Source: Pseudomonadota bacterium
GTDB lineage: Bacteria; Pseudomonadota; Gammaproteobacteria; Steroidobacterales; Steroidobacteraceae
Assembly (NCBI GenBank): GCA_023391335.1
Contig: JAEWBG010000011.1
Location: forward strand, 1-57,251
Reading direction: 5' to 3'
Length of the DNA stretch: 57,251 nt
The notes beneath the pieces are model-generated. The model worked only from the letters and a program-made list of their open reading frames with translations, was not told the origin of the DNA and made no database searches. A program made the translations under genes and the position numbers. Positions 17,552 through 26,056 of this stretch are shown here, in pieces. Numbering within the stretch: position 1 is the first letter of the stretch; each line of letters opens with the position of its first letter.

Positions 17552-19432
17552 GTGAGCGCCATTCCCCACGATCGTTCCCCGCTGATTGCCCTGGTCGGCA
17601 ATCCGAACTGCGGCAAAACCGCGCTCTTCAATCTATTGACCGGTAGCCGCCAGAAGGTGGCGAACTACGCGGGCGTCACCGTCGAGCGCAAGGAAGGCGT
17701 CGCCGTGACCGCGTCCGGTAAGCGCATCCGCATCCTCGATCTGCCCGGCGTTTACAGTCTCGATGCCGCCACGCCCGACGAACACGTCACATGCGAAGTG
17801 TTGCTGGGCAAACGCACCGGCGAGCAACTGCCAGATGCAATGGTTTGCGTCACCGACGCAACCAATCTGCGGCAGAACCTGCGTCTCGTGCTCGCCCTGC
17901 GCCGCTTAGGCATTCCGATGTTGCTCGCACTTAATATGAGCGACCTCGCCAAACGGCGCGGGCTACACATCGACAAAGACCGTCTCGCCAAAGAACTCGG
18001 CATTCCGGTCGTCGAGACGGTCGGCGTGAAGTCGACTGGCGTCCTCGAGCTTGCAAAATATCTCGAGGCGTTGCCGGTGATCGCGCCGCCGCGAATCGCC
18101 ATCGATCCGTCGCTCTCCGCATCCGAGCAGCTTGCAGCCGACTACGCCGAAGTGAATCGCATCCTGAGCATCTCAGGTGCTGTGATTCACGACAGCAGCG
18201 AGACTGCGAGCGACCGCATCGATCGCATCGTGTTGCATCCGATTCTCGGCCCGATCATTTTGGCGGTAACGTTGTTCTTTGTGTTCCAAGCGGTCTTCGC
18301 CTGGGCGCAGTGGCCGATGGATGTCATCGAAAGCGGTGTGAACGGATTTGCGGCCTTGTTGCGGTCCGCGATGCCGGATACGACGTTGCGAAGCTTGTTG
18401 CTCGATGGCGTGCTCGCAGGGGTCGGCAGCGTGCTGGTGTTCCTGCCGCAAATTCTGATTCTGTTCTTCTTCATCTTGATCCTCGAAGATTCGGGCTACT
18501 TACCGCGCGCTGCATTCCTGCTCGATCGCTTGATGGGCAGCGTCGGCCTGTCGGGCCGCTCGTTCATTCCTTTGCTCTCGAGCTTTGCATGCGCAATTCC
18601 CGGCGTGATGGCCACCCGCACGATTCAGAATCCGCGCGATCGGCTCGCGACGATCATGATCGCGCCGTTGATGACCTGCTCGGCCCGGATACCCGTCTAC
18701 GCTTTGGTCATCGGTGCATTCATCCCTCAGCAGAAAGTCTGGGGCGTGTTCGAACTGCAAGGTGTCGTTCTATTCACCTTGTATGTCGCGGGCGTGCTCA
18801 GTGCGTTGGGTGTCGCTTACTTCCTCAAACTGATGTCTGGCAGGCGCTTCCAACCACTGATGTTGGAGTTGCCGACCTATCACTGGCCGCATGCCCGCAG
18901 CATCGCCATCGGCTTGTGGCAACGCGTGACGATCTTCTTGGTGCGCGTCGGAACGATCATTCTTTCGCTGATGGTGTTGTTGTGGGCGTTGAGTTCTTTC
19001 CCTGCTCCACCTGCAGATGCAACCGGACCTGCAATTCAGTACAGCATCGCGGGACGGTTGGGAGCCGCACTCGCACACGTGTTTGCTCCGATCGGATTCA
19101 ATTGGCAGATCTCTCTTGCGCTCGTACCTGGTCTTGCTGCGCGTGAAGTCGCAGTGGGCTCGCTTGGAACGGTATATTCCCTCGCCGCCACGGGTGATGA
19201 CGTCAGTGGCGCACTCACGCCGCTGATCGCCAGTACGTGGTCCTTACCGACGGCATTGTCGTTGCTCGCCTGGTACGTGTTCGCACCGCAATGCTTATCG
19301 ACGATCGCCGCGGTGAAGCGCGAAACAGCAACCTGGCGCTATCCGTTGATCATGCTGAGCTACTTGTTCGCGCTCGCATACATCGCCTCGTTCATCACTT
19401 ACCACGTCGCACTTCGATTGACTTCGCCATGA
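17552..19432 (+). CDS. feoB: FeoB, ferrous iron permease
   Basis: A 626-residue protein starting at GTG, on the short side for FeoB. The N-terminal G domain shows G1 GNPNCGKT (residues 17-24), the switch segment NYAGVTVERKEG, G3 DLPGVYSL and G4 NMSD. The membrane domain begins near residue 230 (GPIILAVTLFFVFQ) and includes the Cys-bearing motif PLMTCSARIPVY and the first-half Gate segment SFACAIPGVMATRTI. It transports Fe(II) across the inner membrane. The gene follows feoA by 4 bp and overlaps the next small gene by ATGA, so all three should be translated together. Confidence 0.95.
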   Translation: MSAIPHDRSPLIALVGNPNCGKTALFNLLTGSRQKVANYAGVTVERKEGVAVTASGKRIRILDLPGVYSLDAATPDEHVTCEVLLGKRTGEQLPDAMVCVTDATNLRQNLRLVLALRRLGIPMLLALNMSDLAKRRGLHIDKDRLAKELGIPVVETVGVKSTGVLELAKYLEALPVIAPPRIAIDPSLSASEQLAADYAEVNRILSISGAVIHDSSETASDRIDRIVLHPILGPIILAVTLFFVFQAVFAWAQWPMDVIESGVNGFAALLRSAMPDTTLRSLLLDGVLAGVGSVLVFLPQILILFFFILILEDSGYLPRAAFLLDRLMGSVGLSGRSFIPLLSSFACAIPGVMATRTIQNPRDRLATIMIAPLMTCSARIPVYALVIGAFIPQQKVWGVFELQGVVLFTLYVAGVLSALGVAYFLKLMSGRRFQPLMLELPTYHWPHARSIAIGLWQRVTIFLVRVGTIILSLMVLLWALSSFPAPPADATGPAIQYSIAGRLGAALAHVFAPIGFNWQISLALVPGLAAREVAVGSLGTVYSLAATGDDVSGALTPLIASTWSLPTALSLLAWYVFAPQCLSTIAAVKRETATWRYPLIMLSYLFALAYIASFITYHVALRLTSP

Positions 19433-19647
19433 GCGAGTTGCTTTCGAATATCGTCGTCATCGCCGCCATCGCGGTGAGTGCGGCGTACGCGACATGGCGA
19501 CTCGGACCGCGTTCGCTTCGTCAGTGGCTGCACGCGAAGTATTGCCAGCTGTTTTCGATCGAAGATCCCACCCAAGCCAATCTCAGCGCCTGCGATGTAT
19601 GCGGCGCGTGCAAGACTCGCAAGCCCGCTCATCGGAAAGCGCGCTGA
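19429..19647 (+). CDS. FeoB-associated small Cys-rich membrane protein
   Basis: A 72-residue protein whose ATG overlaps the feoB stop (ATGA). It has one N-terminal membrane helix (about residues 5-24) and a basic tail with the cysteine pattern CDVCGACKTRK. Position, size, one helix and C-terminal Cys cluster match the small Cys-rich proteins that accompany FeoB in place of FeoC (DUF6587 or FeoB-associated type). A role in stabilising or sensing iron for FeoB is a guess from the context. Confidence 0.75.
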   Translation: MSELLSNIVVIAAIAVSAAYATWRLGPRSLRQWLHAKYCQLFSIEDPTQANLSACDVCGACKTRKPAHRKAR

Positions 19648-19653
19648 CAGCAC

Positions 19654-19816
19654 CGTTGTGGGTTGCCAGTTGTCAGTTGACAGTAAGAAGGTGTGCGGCA
19701 TGAAGTATGACCGACACCTTTTGACCGTCACAATCAGCGCACAACTGTGCCGCACAGCGATGCGGTCAATGCCGAGCTCCTAACTGACAACCGTCAACTC
19801 TCAACCGTCAACCGTA
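19654..19816. repeat. intergenic element with GTTGNCR heptads in inverted arms
   Basis: Most of the 338-bp gap before the glycosyltransferase gene. The left arm (19654-19684) has heptads of the GTTGNCR type; the right arm (19780-19816) has the complementary run. Inside, GTGTGCGGCA (about 19691-19700) and TGCCGCACAG (about 19748-19757) are also inverted, so the whole may fold as a long imperfect palindrome. No gene is seen. The same heptads recur at 21569, 32047, 39457 and 55584. Confidence 0.65.
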
Positions 19817-19985
19817 ATAGATCGCCCCTTGCGGTTTCCCCGCAGCTCACACGTAAATTTCTCCGTTGTGAATTAATGCTCATAGAGGCGAACTAGCAGT
19901 GATGCTGCGCGTTCGCATCCACGTTCCTGTGATGCGGAGCAGCGATTGGCCTCCCAGCGCAGGAACACGGATGGAGTGATTTGCG

Positions 19986-21500
19986 ATGGCATCGGTTGGT
20001 GGAGAAAACCTGCAGTCGGTAGGCGTCGATCTCGAGGTGCGACGACCGACAGCACCCACGTTCGCCGCGGTGCGCGCGCGCGTGCATGGCGGTACATGGG
20101 CGTTCATCACGCTTCTGCTCGTGTTGGGATTTTCGTTCCAAGGTACGCGCGGGATCATGGAACCTGATGAAGGCCGCTACGCGGTCATCGCCCTGAATAT
20201 GCTCACGAGTGGCGACTACATCGTCCCTCGCCTCAATCCAGATCAACCTCACTTCGCCAAGCCGCCGCTCACCTACTGGGCAATCGCATCGAGCATCGCC
20301 GCGTTCGGCAAGACGGAATGGGCAGTGCGCCTGCCGAGCGCAACTGCGTTCGTCTTTACGGGCATTGCCGTCGCAATGCTCGGCGCTGTGCTCGGTTTAC
20401 GTCGCCCCAACTTAGCAGGTGTCATTTGGAGTACGACACTGCTGCCGTTTGCCGGTGGGAGCGTTGCCTCACCCGACATGTTATTGGCGATGTTCGAAAC
20501 TTTCGCAGTGCTCGGCTATCTCGAATGGCGCACACATCGACGGCGGCTTGGCATGGGGCTCATGTGGCTATCGTTCGGAATGGCTTTCCTGACGAAGGGG
20601 CCTCCCGGCTTGCTGCCGCTGCTGGCGATCATCGCGTTCGAGCTCTCTTGCCGCCGCGATTCGAAATTGGGCGGGATGTTTTCAATGGCACCAGTCCTCG
20701 CGTTCGTTGCCATGTCGCTCTCTTGGTTCCTCTACGTCGCCGTCCGCGATCCCTCTCTGTGGCATTTCTTCGTCGTGAGCGAAACACTCGATCGCGTCGG
20801 CACGTCGTTCCATGGACGTAATCCTGGATGGCAAGGATTTGTGAATGTCTATGGCGCCGTTTTGCTCGTCGGCACGCTACCGTTTGGGCCTGTGCTGATT
20901 TGGAATCGATTGCGTGAATCCAAAACCCTGCGGTCGCGTTTTCGTCAACCAGACCTGAAACGATTTTTGTATTTGTGGATCGGGATTCCTTTCGCGATTT
21001 TCGCGGTCTCTCAATCCCGGCTGCCGCTCTACCTCTTACCGTTGAGCGTACCGTTCGCATTAATCGTCGCACGGCATTTCGAAGCACACGCCGTGTCGGT
21101 TCGTGTCATCACAGTGACCGCAATCGGCTCTGCCATCGTGCTTCTCGGTCTGCGCTTCAGCGCTCCGTCATGGGCGGCGGATCGAGACGCGCACGCGTTT
21201 GCTCAGCAATTGGGTTCGGCGGTCGATCTCTCTCGGTTCGACGAGATCGTATTCGTCGATTCCGCGCGCCCGCTGTATGGACTTGCTTTCTATACGGGCA
21301 AAGAAGCGAAGTGGATCGCATCTAGCGAAGATTCGGCTACTTTGTGCACGCAACTGAGCAGCGATCATGCCCCGCTCATTGTGATGCGTCAGAGTGCCGT
21401 TGCCGTAATCCGCGATCGTTTCGCGACATGCAACGAGGCGAGACCAGTACTCGTCGGTCAACTGCACGAATTTGTGCTTGTTGCGCGGGCTCCGAACTGA
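19986..21500 (+). CDS. GT39/ArnT-like membrane glycosyltransferase
   Basis: A 504-residue multi-helix protein. The first periplasmic loop carries the acidic pair in MEPDEGRYAV (Asp61-Glu62), then GDYIVPRLNPDQPHFAKPPLTYW, the signature of ArnT-like transferases that use undecaprenyl-phosphate sugars. About eleven membrane helices follow, and FLTKGPPGLLPLL is another family segment. The last 110 residues form a soluble periplasmic tail. ArnT itself adds aminoarabinose to lipid A; this protein could use another sugar or acceptor, because no arn genes are present. The gene stands alone and converges on the lipoprotein gene at 21587. Confidence 0.85.
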   Translation: MASVGGENLQSVGVDLEVRRPTAPTFAAVRARVHGGTWAFITLLLVLGFSFQGTRGIMEPDEGRYAVIALNMLTSGDYIVPRLNPDQPHFAKPPLTYWAIASSIAAFGKTEWAVRLPSATAFVFTGIAVAMLGAVLGLRRPNLAGVIWSTTLLPFAGGSVASPDMLLAMFETFAVLGYLEWRTHRRRLGMGLMWLSFGMAFLTKGPPGLLPLLAIIAFELSCRRDSKLGGMFSMAPVLAFVAMSLSWFLYVAVRDPSLWHFFVVSETLDRVGTSFHGRNPGWQGFVNVYGAVLLVGTLPFGPVLIWNRLRESKTLRSRFRQPDLKRFLYLWIGIPFAIFAVSQSRLPLYLLPLSVPFALIVARHFEAHAVSVRVITVTAIGSAIVLLGLRFSAPSWAADRDAHAFAQQLGSAVDLSRFDEIVFVDSARPLYGLAFYTGKEAKWIASSEDSATLCTQLSSDHAPLIVMRQSAVAVIRDRFATCNEARPVLVGQLHEFVLVARAPN

Positions 21501-21568
21501 AATCGCCAGCTCACAAGGTGTGCACTTCGCGTGTGGCGGTAGAACGTGTAACAGTCGTTCGTACTTCT

Positions 21569-21596
21569 CACGTCAACGGTCAACTCTCAACCGTTC
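21569..21596. repeat. GTTGNCR heptad run at the end of the lipoprotein gene
   Basis: A run of CGTCAAC/GGTCAAC/TCTCAAC units on the plus strand. It overlaps the stop codon of the lipoprotein gene (21587-21589), so the last codons of that gene are repeat-derived. An AAGGTGTGC segment about 50 bp to the left also occurs in the elements at 19688 and 32079. Confidence 0.6.
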
Positions 21597-22153
21597 TCAG
21601 CACATATCTGACTCAACCCATCACCGCCCTTGTTCGCCTGCGTGAGCGTTACGACGCGATCTGCATGGCGCAGCGACACTTGTACATGCAATGCGTGGGA
21701 AATAAATCCACATGGTTCCGCATCCACGGCATAGATCCAGCGATGCAGCCCGCGCCGTTCCTTTTGCAACGTACCGAGGCCAATAGATCTTGGATCTGCA
21801 TCGATAAGCTCGGGCGTGAGTACGCGTCCATCGGCGATGATCTGCAATGCGGGGGCAGCGAATGCGCGCCAGACAGCTCTGTCGATGGTCGACCAGGCAC
21901 GCACGATGAGATAAGTGCGGTGTTCACCCGAGCGATTCACGTCGAAGCCGGCCAGGCTCACATAGTCGCCCGCATTCACGGCCGCTTCGGGGCGCTCGCG
22001 AACGAACAGCCAGGGTTCGGTGACCTCGCGAATTGTGGCAGCAGTTGTCTCGTCGAAGTATTCGCGGATCAATGGGCGCGATTGGCCGACGCATCCGCAC
22101 ATCGACATCGCAACCAGCGCCGCAACTGCGAATCGAATCTTCAAAAATTCCAT
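21587..22153 (-). CDS. small lipoprotein, last gene of the multihaem cytochrome operon
   Basis: A 188-residue protein with a lipoprotein-type signal: hydrophobic VAALVAMSMC followed by GC, the acylated Cys being near residue 21. The mature part is soluble, with mixed alpha/beta character (WLFVRERPEA, YVSLAGFDVNRSG, YLIVRAWSTIDR). I do not recognise the family. Its start overlaps the end of the beta-barrel gene by 13 bp, so it is the fifth gene of the operon that starts at 28541 and is probably an outer-membrane-attached part of the same system. The 3' end runs into a heptad repeat. Confidence 0.75.
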   Translation of the reverse strand: MEFLKIRFAVAALVAMSMCGCVGQSRPLIREYFDETTAATIREVTEPWLFVRERPEAAVNAGDYVSLAGFDVNRSGEHRTYLIVRAWSTIDRAVWRAFAAPALQIIADGRVLTPELIDADPRSIGLGTLQKERRGLHRWIYAVDAEPCGFISHALHVQVSLRHADRVVTLTQANKGGDGLSQICAENG

Positions 22154-24579
22154 CGCCCTTGCAAGCTCACGAAATAGTCGGACGAGTCCTCGCGCTGCGC
22201 TCCGCCCGTACGCGAACCGAGCTGTGCGCCCAACTCAGTGAGGATCGACAGATGCTTACCCAAATAGTCCGTGCGCAGCGAGGGTATGTATTGGAGCCGC
22301 TTCGATCCATCGGCATTGACTGTCTGTTGATCCACGCGAATGCGCGGACCGATCCGCCACGCGGTGCCGAGCGCGAAGCGGGTGTAATAAGCCAATGAAG
22401 TAACTTTCGAGTCGCCCCCCGTTTGATAGCGCACGCCGAGGACATTGAAGTCATCGCGAGCGATCCATCCGCCGCCCAACAACTGCACCGAATAGGACTG
22501 CACGTTGCCTGATGTAGGAACGGAGGCGACGCCGCCGCTCTCGGGTGTCGATGAAATGGACGTGCTACTCGCATCGATCGACACGCGAAATCGTTCGCTC
22601 AGCGGGCGAGTAACCGAGATGCTGTACGTGTCGGCGCGCGCCGTTCGATCCTCGGCGAGTTGGCGAATCTCGGAGTCGCTGAAGAGCGTCTGCAACGTTG
22701 CCAGATCTTCGACAGGCTGACCGATGAGCGCATTGCGTGTGGTAAGCAAGGGAGCGTTGCGCCGATCGACATCGAAGCTGACAGTCCATCGGGCCGGCAG
22801 TTCCAACACTCCAAGTAGCACGACGGTATTGATGGTCGAATACAACGTGTCGTAGTCGACCAATCCGATGATGCTTCGCCCCGGCTGGAAGAAGCGGACC
22901 TCCGTCCCGATCGCCTGCCGGTCCGTCAGCGAAAGATCGCTTTGCCGCGTGGCGTAGATTGATACGTCCCATGCCCGAGCGAAGGCTCCGAAATCGAACG
23001 ACACACCGGTGAGTGTGCGATCGGTTTGTAGCGAGTCGTACGAGCTTTCGACGGGGTGGCCGTAGATGACGTTCGCACGAATTCGTGGGAGCAATTGATA
23101 TCCGAGCGAGATTCCATCGAACGAACCCAGCACGCCCGCCGAGGTGCGCGATTGCCGCCCGAGACGAGCGGACCAGTGCCACTCCTGATCCGACATTTCG
23201 GCGTACGTGATGCCGATGCGAGTGCGGTCGCCTGGCCCATCGCTTAGCAAATCCTTCTGATAACCCGCGCTGACACGGCTCAGAAAATCGTATCGTTCGC
23301 CATGCTTGCGGGCGACCAGGTCGAGATCTGTGATCGCTGCGTGTTGTGCGATGAAGCTTTGCTTTTCGGTATCCGTCTGCAGTCGGGATGTGTCGTATTG
23401 ATATCGTACACCCGCACCGCCGTAAGCGCGCCACCTCCTTGCCGCTGCTTCATCCGTAGTGTCTCGATCGGCTCCGGGCAAATGTGCCGCCAGCAATGTA
23501 CCCAACCGCTGACGTACGCGCGTCGCGTTAGGGGACCGCGGATACAGGCGCAGATATTCTTCGTATTCCGCCTTCGCGTGCGCCAACTGCCGATTGCGCT
23601 CGCGCGCGAGGCCCAGGGATTCCAACGCATCCGCACGTGCCGGAAATTCCGGTTGTTCGACGGCTTTGGTGAACAGCGTGATCGCGAGCTCGTACTGACG
23701 CTTCTGCAATGCTTGCCGAGCTTGACGTACCAGCGCGTCGAGTTCGTTTTCGGAGAGTCGCACCGCATTCGGGTTGGTGCGAGTCGGCGGCACCGGCGCC
23801 AGCACGTCACTTACGGCTTCGGTTCGCGTTTCATCTGCGATCGCAAGCCAGGCGCGCGAGAAACGAGTCTTTGCCAGCACGAGCGCTCGCTGCGCTTCTG
23901 CGCGCGAGGAAAATGGGCCCACCCGTAACCGGTGCCAACTCTGCCCATTTAAGGTGATCTTCGAGTCGTAAGGCTCGGTGCCAAACAGCGTGCGAGCGTC
24001 GGCTATTGTTTGCTGGTCGAACGTTTCGGTGGAAGAGTCGAGATTGATCGCATAGCCAGTCGTTTCCGGGACAGCATCGGCAATCATCACGCGGCTGTTC
24101 TCTGGCTTACCGGGCCGCAACAGGCGAATGCGTATACCGCGCAGATCCGCGCTGGGCGCCAATACGAAGTGCTCGTCTTGAGTCCATTCGATCGTGAGGG
24201 CCAACTCACCGGCGAACACCTGCTCGAGCAAAACCGACTTGACGACGTCACGATCGGCTATGACTGGACGCTCCACTGCAAACGGCAAACTGGCATCCGA
24301 ATCGCAGTCGCGTCCTGGGATCAGACGTATTCGCACGCTCGCTCCGGTCGAAGACGGATCGTGTGCGAGATACAGCATCGAACAAGTGAATTGCAGAATG
24401 AGATCGACGTGAGAGTCCGCCTGCCGAACATCGACAGCCTCGATCAAGGGGGCACTTTGCGCATGAGCGCGAGCCATCAACGCAATCAAGCTCACGACGA
24501 AGAGCAGGCTCTTTAACAAGCAATGCCGAACCCGTTCGAGCGCGCAGAAGTGCATGTCGCTAGTCGAAGCTGCCCGCAT
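22141..24579 (-). CDS. SPOR/TPR protein with C-terminal outer-membrane beta barrel
   Basis: An 812-residue exported protein. The signal peptide ends near RAHA-Q (residue 40). Residues about 45-155 are AMIN-like beta strands; 172-250 look like a SPOR domain (GYAINL, then WHRLRVGPFSSRAEAQRAL); 280-370 hold TPR-like helices (YELAITLFTKAVEQPEF, AEYEEYLRLYPRSPNA). From about 385 to the end the sequence alternates like a beta barrel and ends RWNF, a typical outer-membrane C-terminus. It overlaps the upstream cytochrome gene by 20 bp and the downstream lipoprotein by 13 bp; an inner Met at 24555 is another possible start. Role inferred: outer-membrane partner for the two multihaem cytochromes. I cannot assign a known family. 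Confidence 0.8.
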   Translation of the reverse strand: MRAASTSDMHFCALERVRHCLLKSLLFVVSLIALMARAHAQSAPLIEAVDVRQADSHVDLILQFTCSMLYLAHDPSSTGASVRIRLIPGRDCDSDASLPFAVERPVIADRDVVKSVLLEQVFAGELALTIEWTQDEHFVLAPSADLRGIRIRLLRPGKPENSRVMIADAVPETTGYAINLDSSTETFDQQTIADARTLFGTEPYDSKITLNGQSWHRLRVGPFSSRAEAQRALVLAKTRFSRAWLAIADETRTEAVSDVLAPVPPTRTNPNAVRLSENELDALVRQARQALQKRQYELAITLFTKAVEQPEFPARADALESLGLARERNRQLAHAKAEYEEYLRLYPRSPNATRVRQRLGTLLAAHLPGADRDTTDEAAARRWRAYGGAGVRYQYDTSRLQTDTEKQSFIAQHAAITDLDLVARKHGERYDFLSRVSAGYQKDLLSDGPGDRTRIGITYAEMSDQEWHWSARLGRQSRTSAGVLGSFDGISLGYQLLPRIRANVIYGHPVESSYDSLQTDRTLTGVSFDFGAFARAWDVSIYATRQSDLSLTDRQAIGTEVRFFQPGRSIIGLVDYDTLYSTINTVVLLGVLELPARWTVSFDVDRRNAPLLTTRNALIGQPVEDLATLQTLFSDSEIRQLAEDRTARADTYSISVTRPLSERFRVSIDASSTSISSTPESGGVASVPTSGNVQSYSVQLLGGGWIARDDFNVLGVRYQTGGDSKVTSLAYYTRFALGTAWRIGPRIRVDQQTVNADGSKRLQYIPSLRTDYLGKHLSILTELGAQLGSRTGGAQREDSSDYFVSLQGRWNF

Positions 24580-26056
24580 TCACTCGATGCTGCGGCCCTG
24601 GCCGCGAGCGCGCGATCGTTGTCATCGTGGCATCGGTGTAAACGTGGCACGCCCCTGTGCAATTCTTCAATTCAGCGACGGTGTAGCGAACGTTCGTATT
24701 CTGAATCTTGAGATGCGGATCCGATTTATAGTTATTGGCGTGACATCCGGCGCAGTCCGGCCGATAGGCAGGTGCCGTCCACACCGCTTGATCCGTGTTC
24801 GTGGTGTGACAGTCCGTGCATTGCAGCGCACGTCGATGATCGCCGGGATACTCAGGCGACGTGTGACGGAATGTCAGCGGCGTCCAGGCCGTCGTGGAAT
24901 GACATACGTTGCATTCCATCGCGGTCGTCATATGGCCCACTGTTTTGCCCGTCGCACTCGTTCCGTTGTGACACGCATTACAGCCGGTCGTCACGCCAGT
25001 GTGGTCGAACATCGCCGGCTTCCATGCGAGCGTGCTGTGGCACGTATCGCACTCGGCGGTCGTGGCGATGTGATTTACGTTCTTGCCTGTCGCTTTCACG
25101 CCGTTGTGACATGTCGAACACGTGCCTGCCGTGACGCCCGCATGATCGAAGCGCGCCGGGGTCCAGCCCGTCGTCGTGTGACAGTTCTCGCACGTGTTGT
25201 CGCTGGCGATGTGATCCGGTGTCTTACCCATCGCTGTCGTGCCGTTGTGACAGGAGAAGCAGGTCCCCTGCACTTGCTGATGATCGAGACGCGTTGCCGG
25301 TTGCCAGCTTGAGATCGAATGGCAGGCTTCGCAGACGTTACTCGTCGCGATATGTGTCGCCGTCTTGCCCGTGGCCGTCGTGCCGTTGTGGCAGCTCGCA
25401 CAATTGCCCGTGACCCCTGCGTGATCGAAACCGGCAGGAATCCACGCGGTAGTCGTGTGACAGGTCTCGCACATGTTGCTCGATGCGATATGCGTCGGTG
25501 TCTTGCCTGCCGCGCGCGTGCCGTTGTGACAGCTCGCGCAATCGGTCGTGATACTCGCGTGATCGAATCGCGCGCCATTCCAAGTGAACGTGCTATGGCA
25601 GGTGGCGCAATCTGCGGTCGTCGCGATATGCGTTGGATTCTTACCGATCGCTTGGATGCCGTTGTGGCAGCTTTGACAGGTGCCGCGAACCTCCGAGTGG
25701 TCGAATCGATTCGCCGGCGCCCATGCGACCGCGGAATGACACTGACCGCATGCATCGCTGCTCAAGATGTGATTGGCTGGCTTCGCCATCGCTCCCACGC
25801 GCGAACCCGGCAAGTGGCATCCCACACATTCGCGGGGCGTGCCTTTGAACACCGCTTGCACGTGACAGGACTCGCACGGCACATCGCGATGCGCACCGGT
25901 GAGCTCGAATCCCGTAGTGAGGTGATCGAATCGACGCATGCCCGTCTGAGCGCTCACCGACTGCGTTCCCAGCACGGCGAACAGCAACAGCGCTGCGAAG
26001 AGCGCACCGCCCACGCTCAACGAGAGCACAGCGAGCCAGGATTTGGTACTCGTCAT
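24560..26056 (-). CDS. multihaem c-type cytochrome, 17 CXXCH plus one CXXXCH
   Basis: A 498-residue exported cytochrome. The signal peptide ends near SVSA-Q. I count seventeen CXXCH haem sites and one CXXXCH (Cys466-His471, CTGACH). The centre is six repeats of about 46 residues, each with two haem sites and two further histidines: FDH, then C-x-x-CHNG, GK-x-x-x-HI and C-x-x-CH, ending in W-x-P. The FDH and HI histidines are likely distal ligands, giving bis-His haems suited to electron transfer rather than catalysis. The ATG overlaps the stop of the 21-haem gene (ATGA). Probably periplasmic, or carried to the cell surface with the barrel protein. Confidence 0.93.
   Translation of the reverse strand: MTSTKSWLAVLSLSVGGALFAALLLFAVLGTQSVSAQTGMRRFDHLTTGFELTGAHRDVPCESCHVQAVFKGTPRECVGCHLPGSRVGAMAKPANHILSSDACGQCHSAVAWAPANRFDHSEVRGTCQSCHNGIQAIGKNPTHIATTADCATCHSTFTWNGARFDHASITTDCASCHNGTRAAGKTPTHIASSNMCETCHTTTAWIPAGFDHAGVTGNCASCHNGTTATGKTATHIATSNVCEACHSISSWQPATRLDHQQVQGTCFSCHNGTTAMGKTPDHIASDNTCENCHTTTGWTPARFDHAGVTAGTCSTCHNGVKATGKNVNHIATTAECDTCHSTLAWKPAMFDHTGVTTGCNACHNGTSATGKTVGHMTTAMECNVCHSTTAWTPLTFRHTSPEYPGDHRRALQCTDCHTTNTDQAVWTAPAYRPDCAGCHANNYKSDPHLKIQNTNVRYTVAELKNCTGACHVYTDATMTTIARSRPGPQHRVNAGSFD

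Noticed and set aside
22141..24579. Calling the barrel protein MtrB or a known porin of an electron conduit
   Set aside because: No Mtr-like CXXC start or other family mark is visible, and the SPOR/TPR parts do not occur in that family as I know it.
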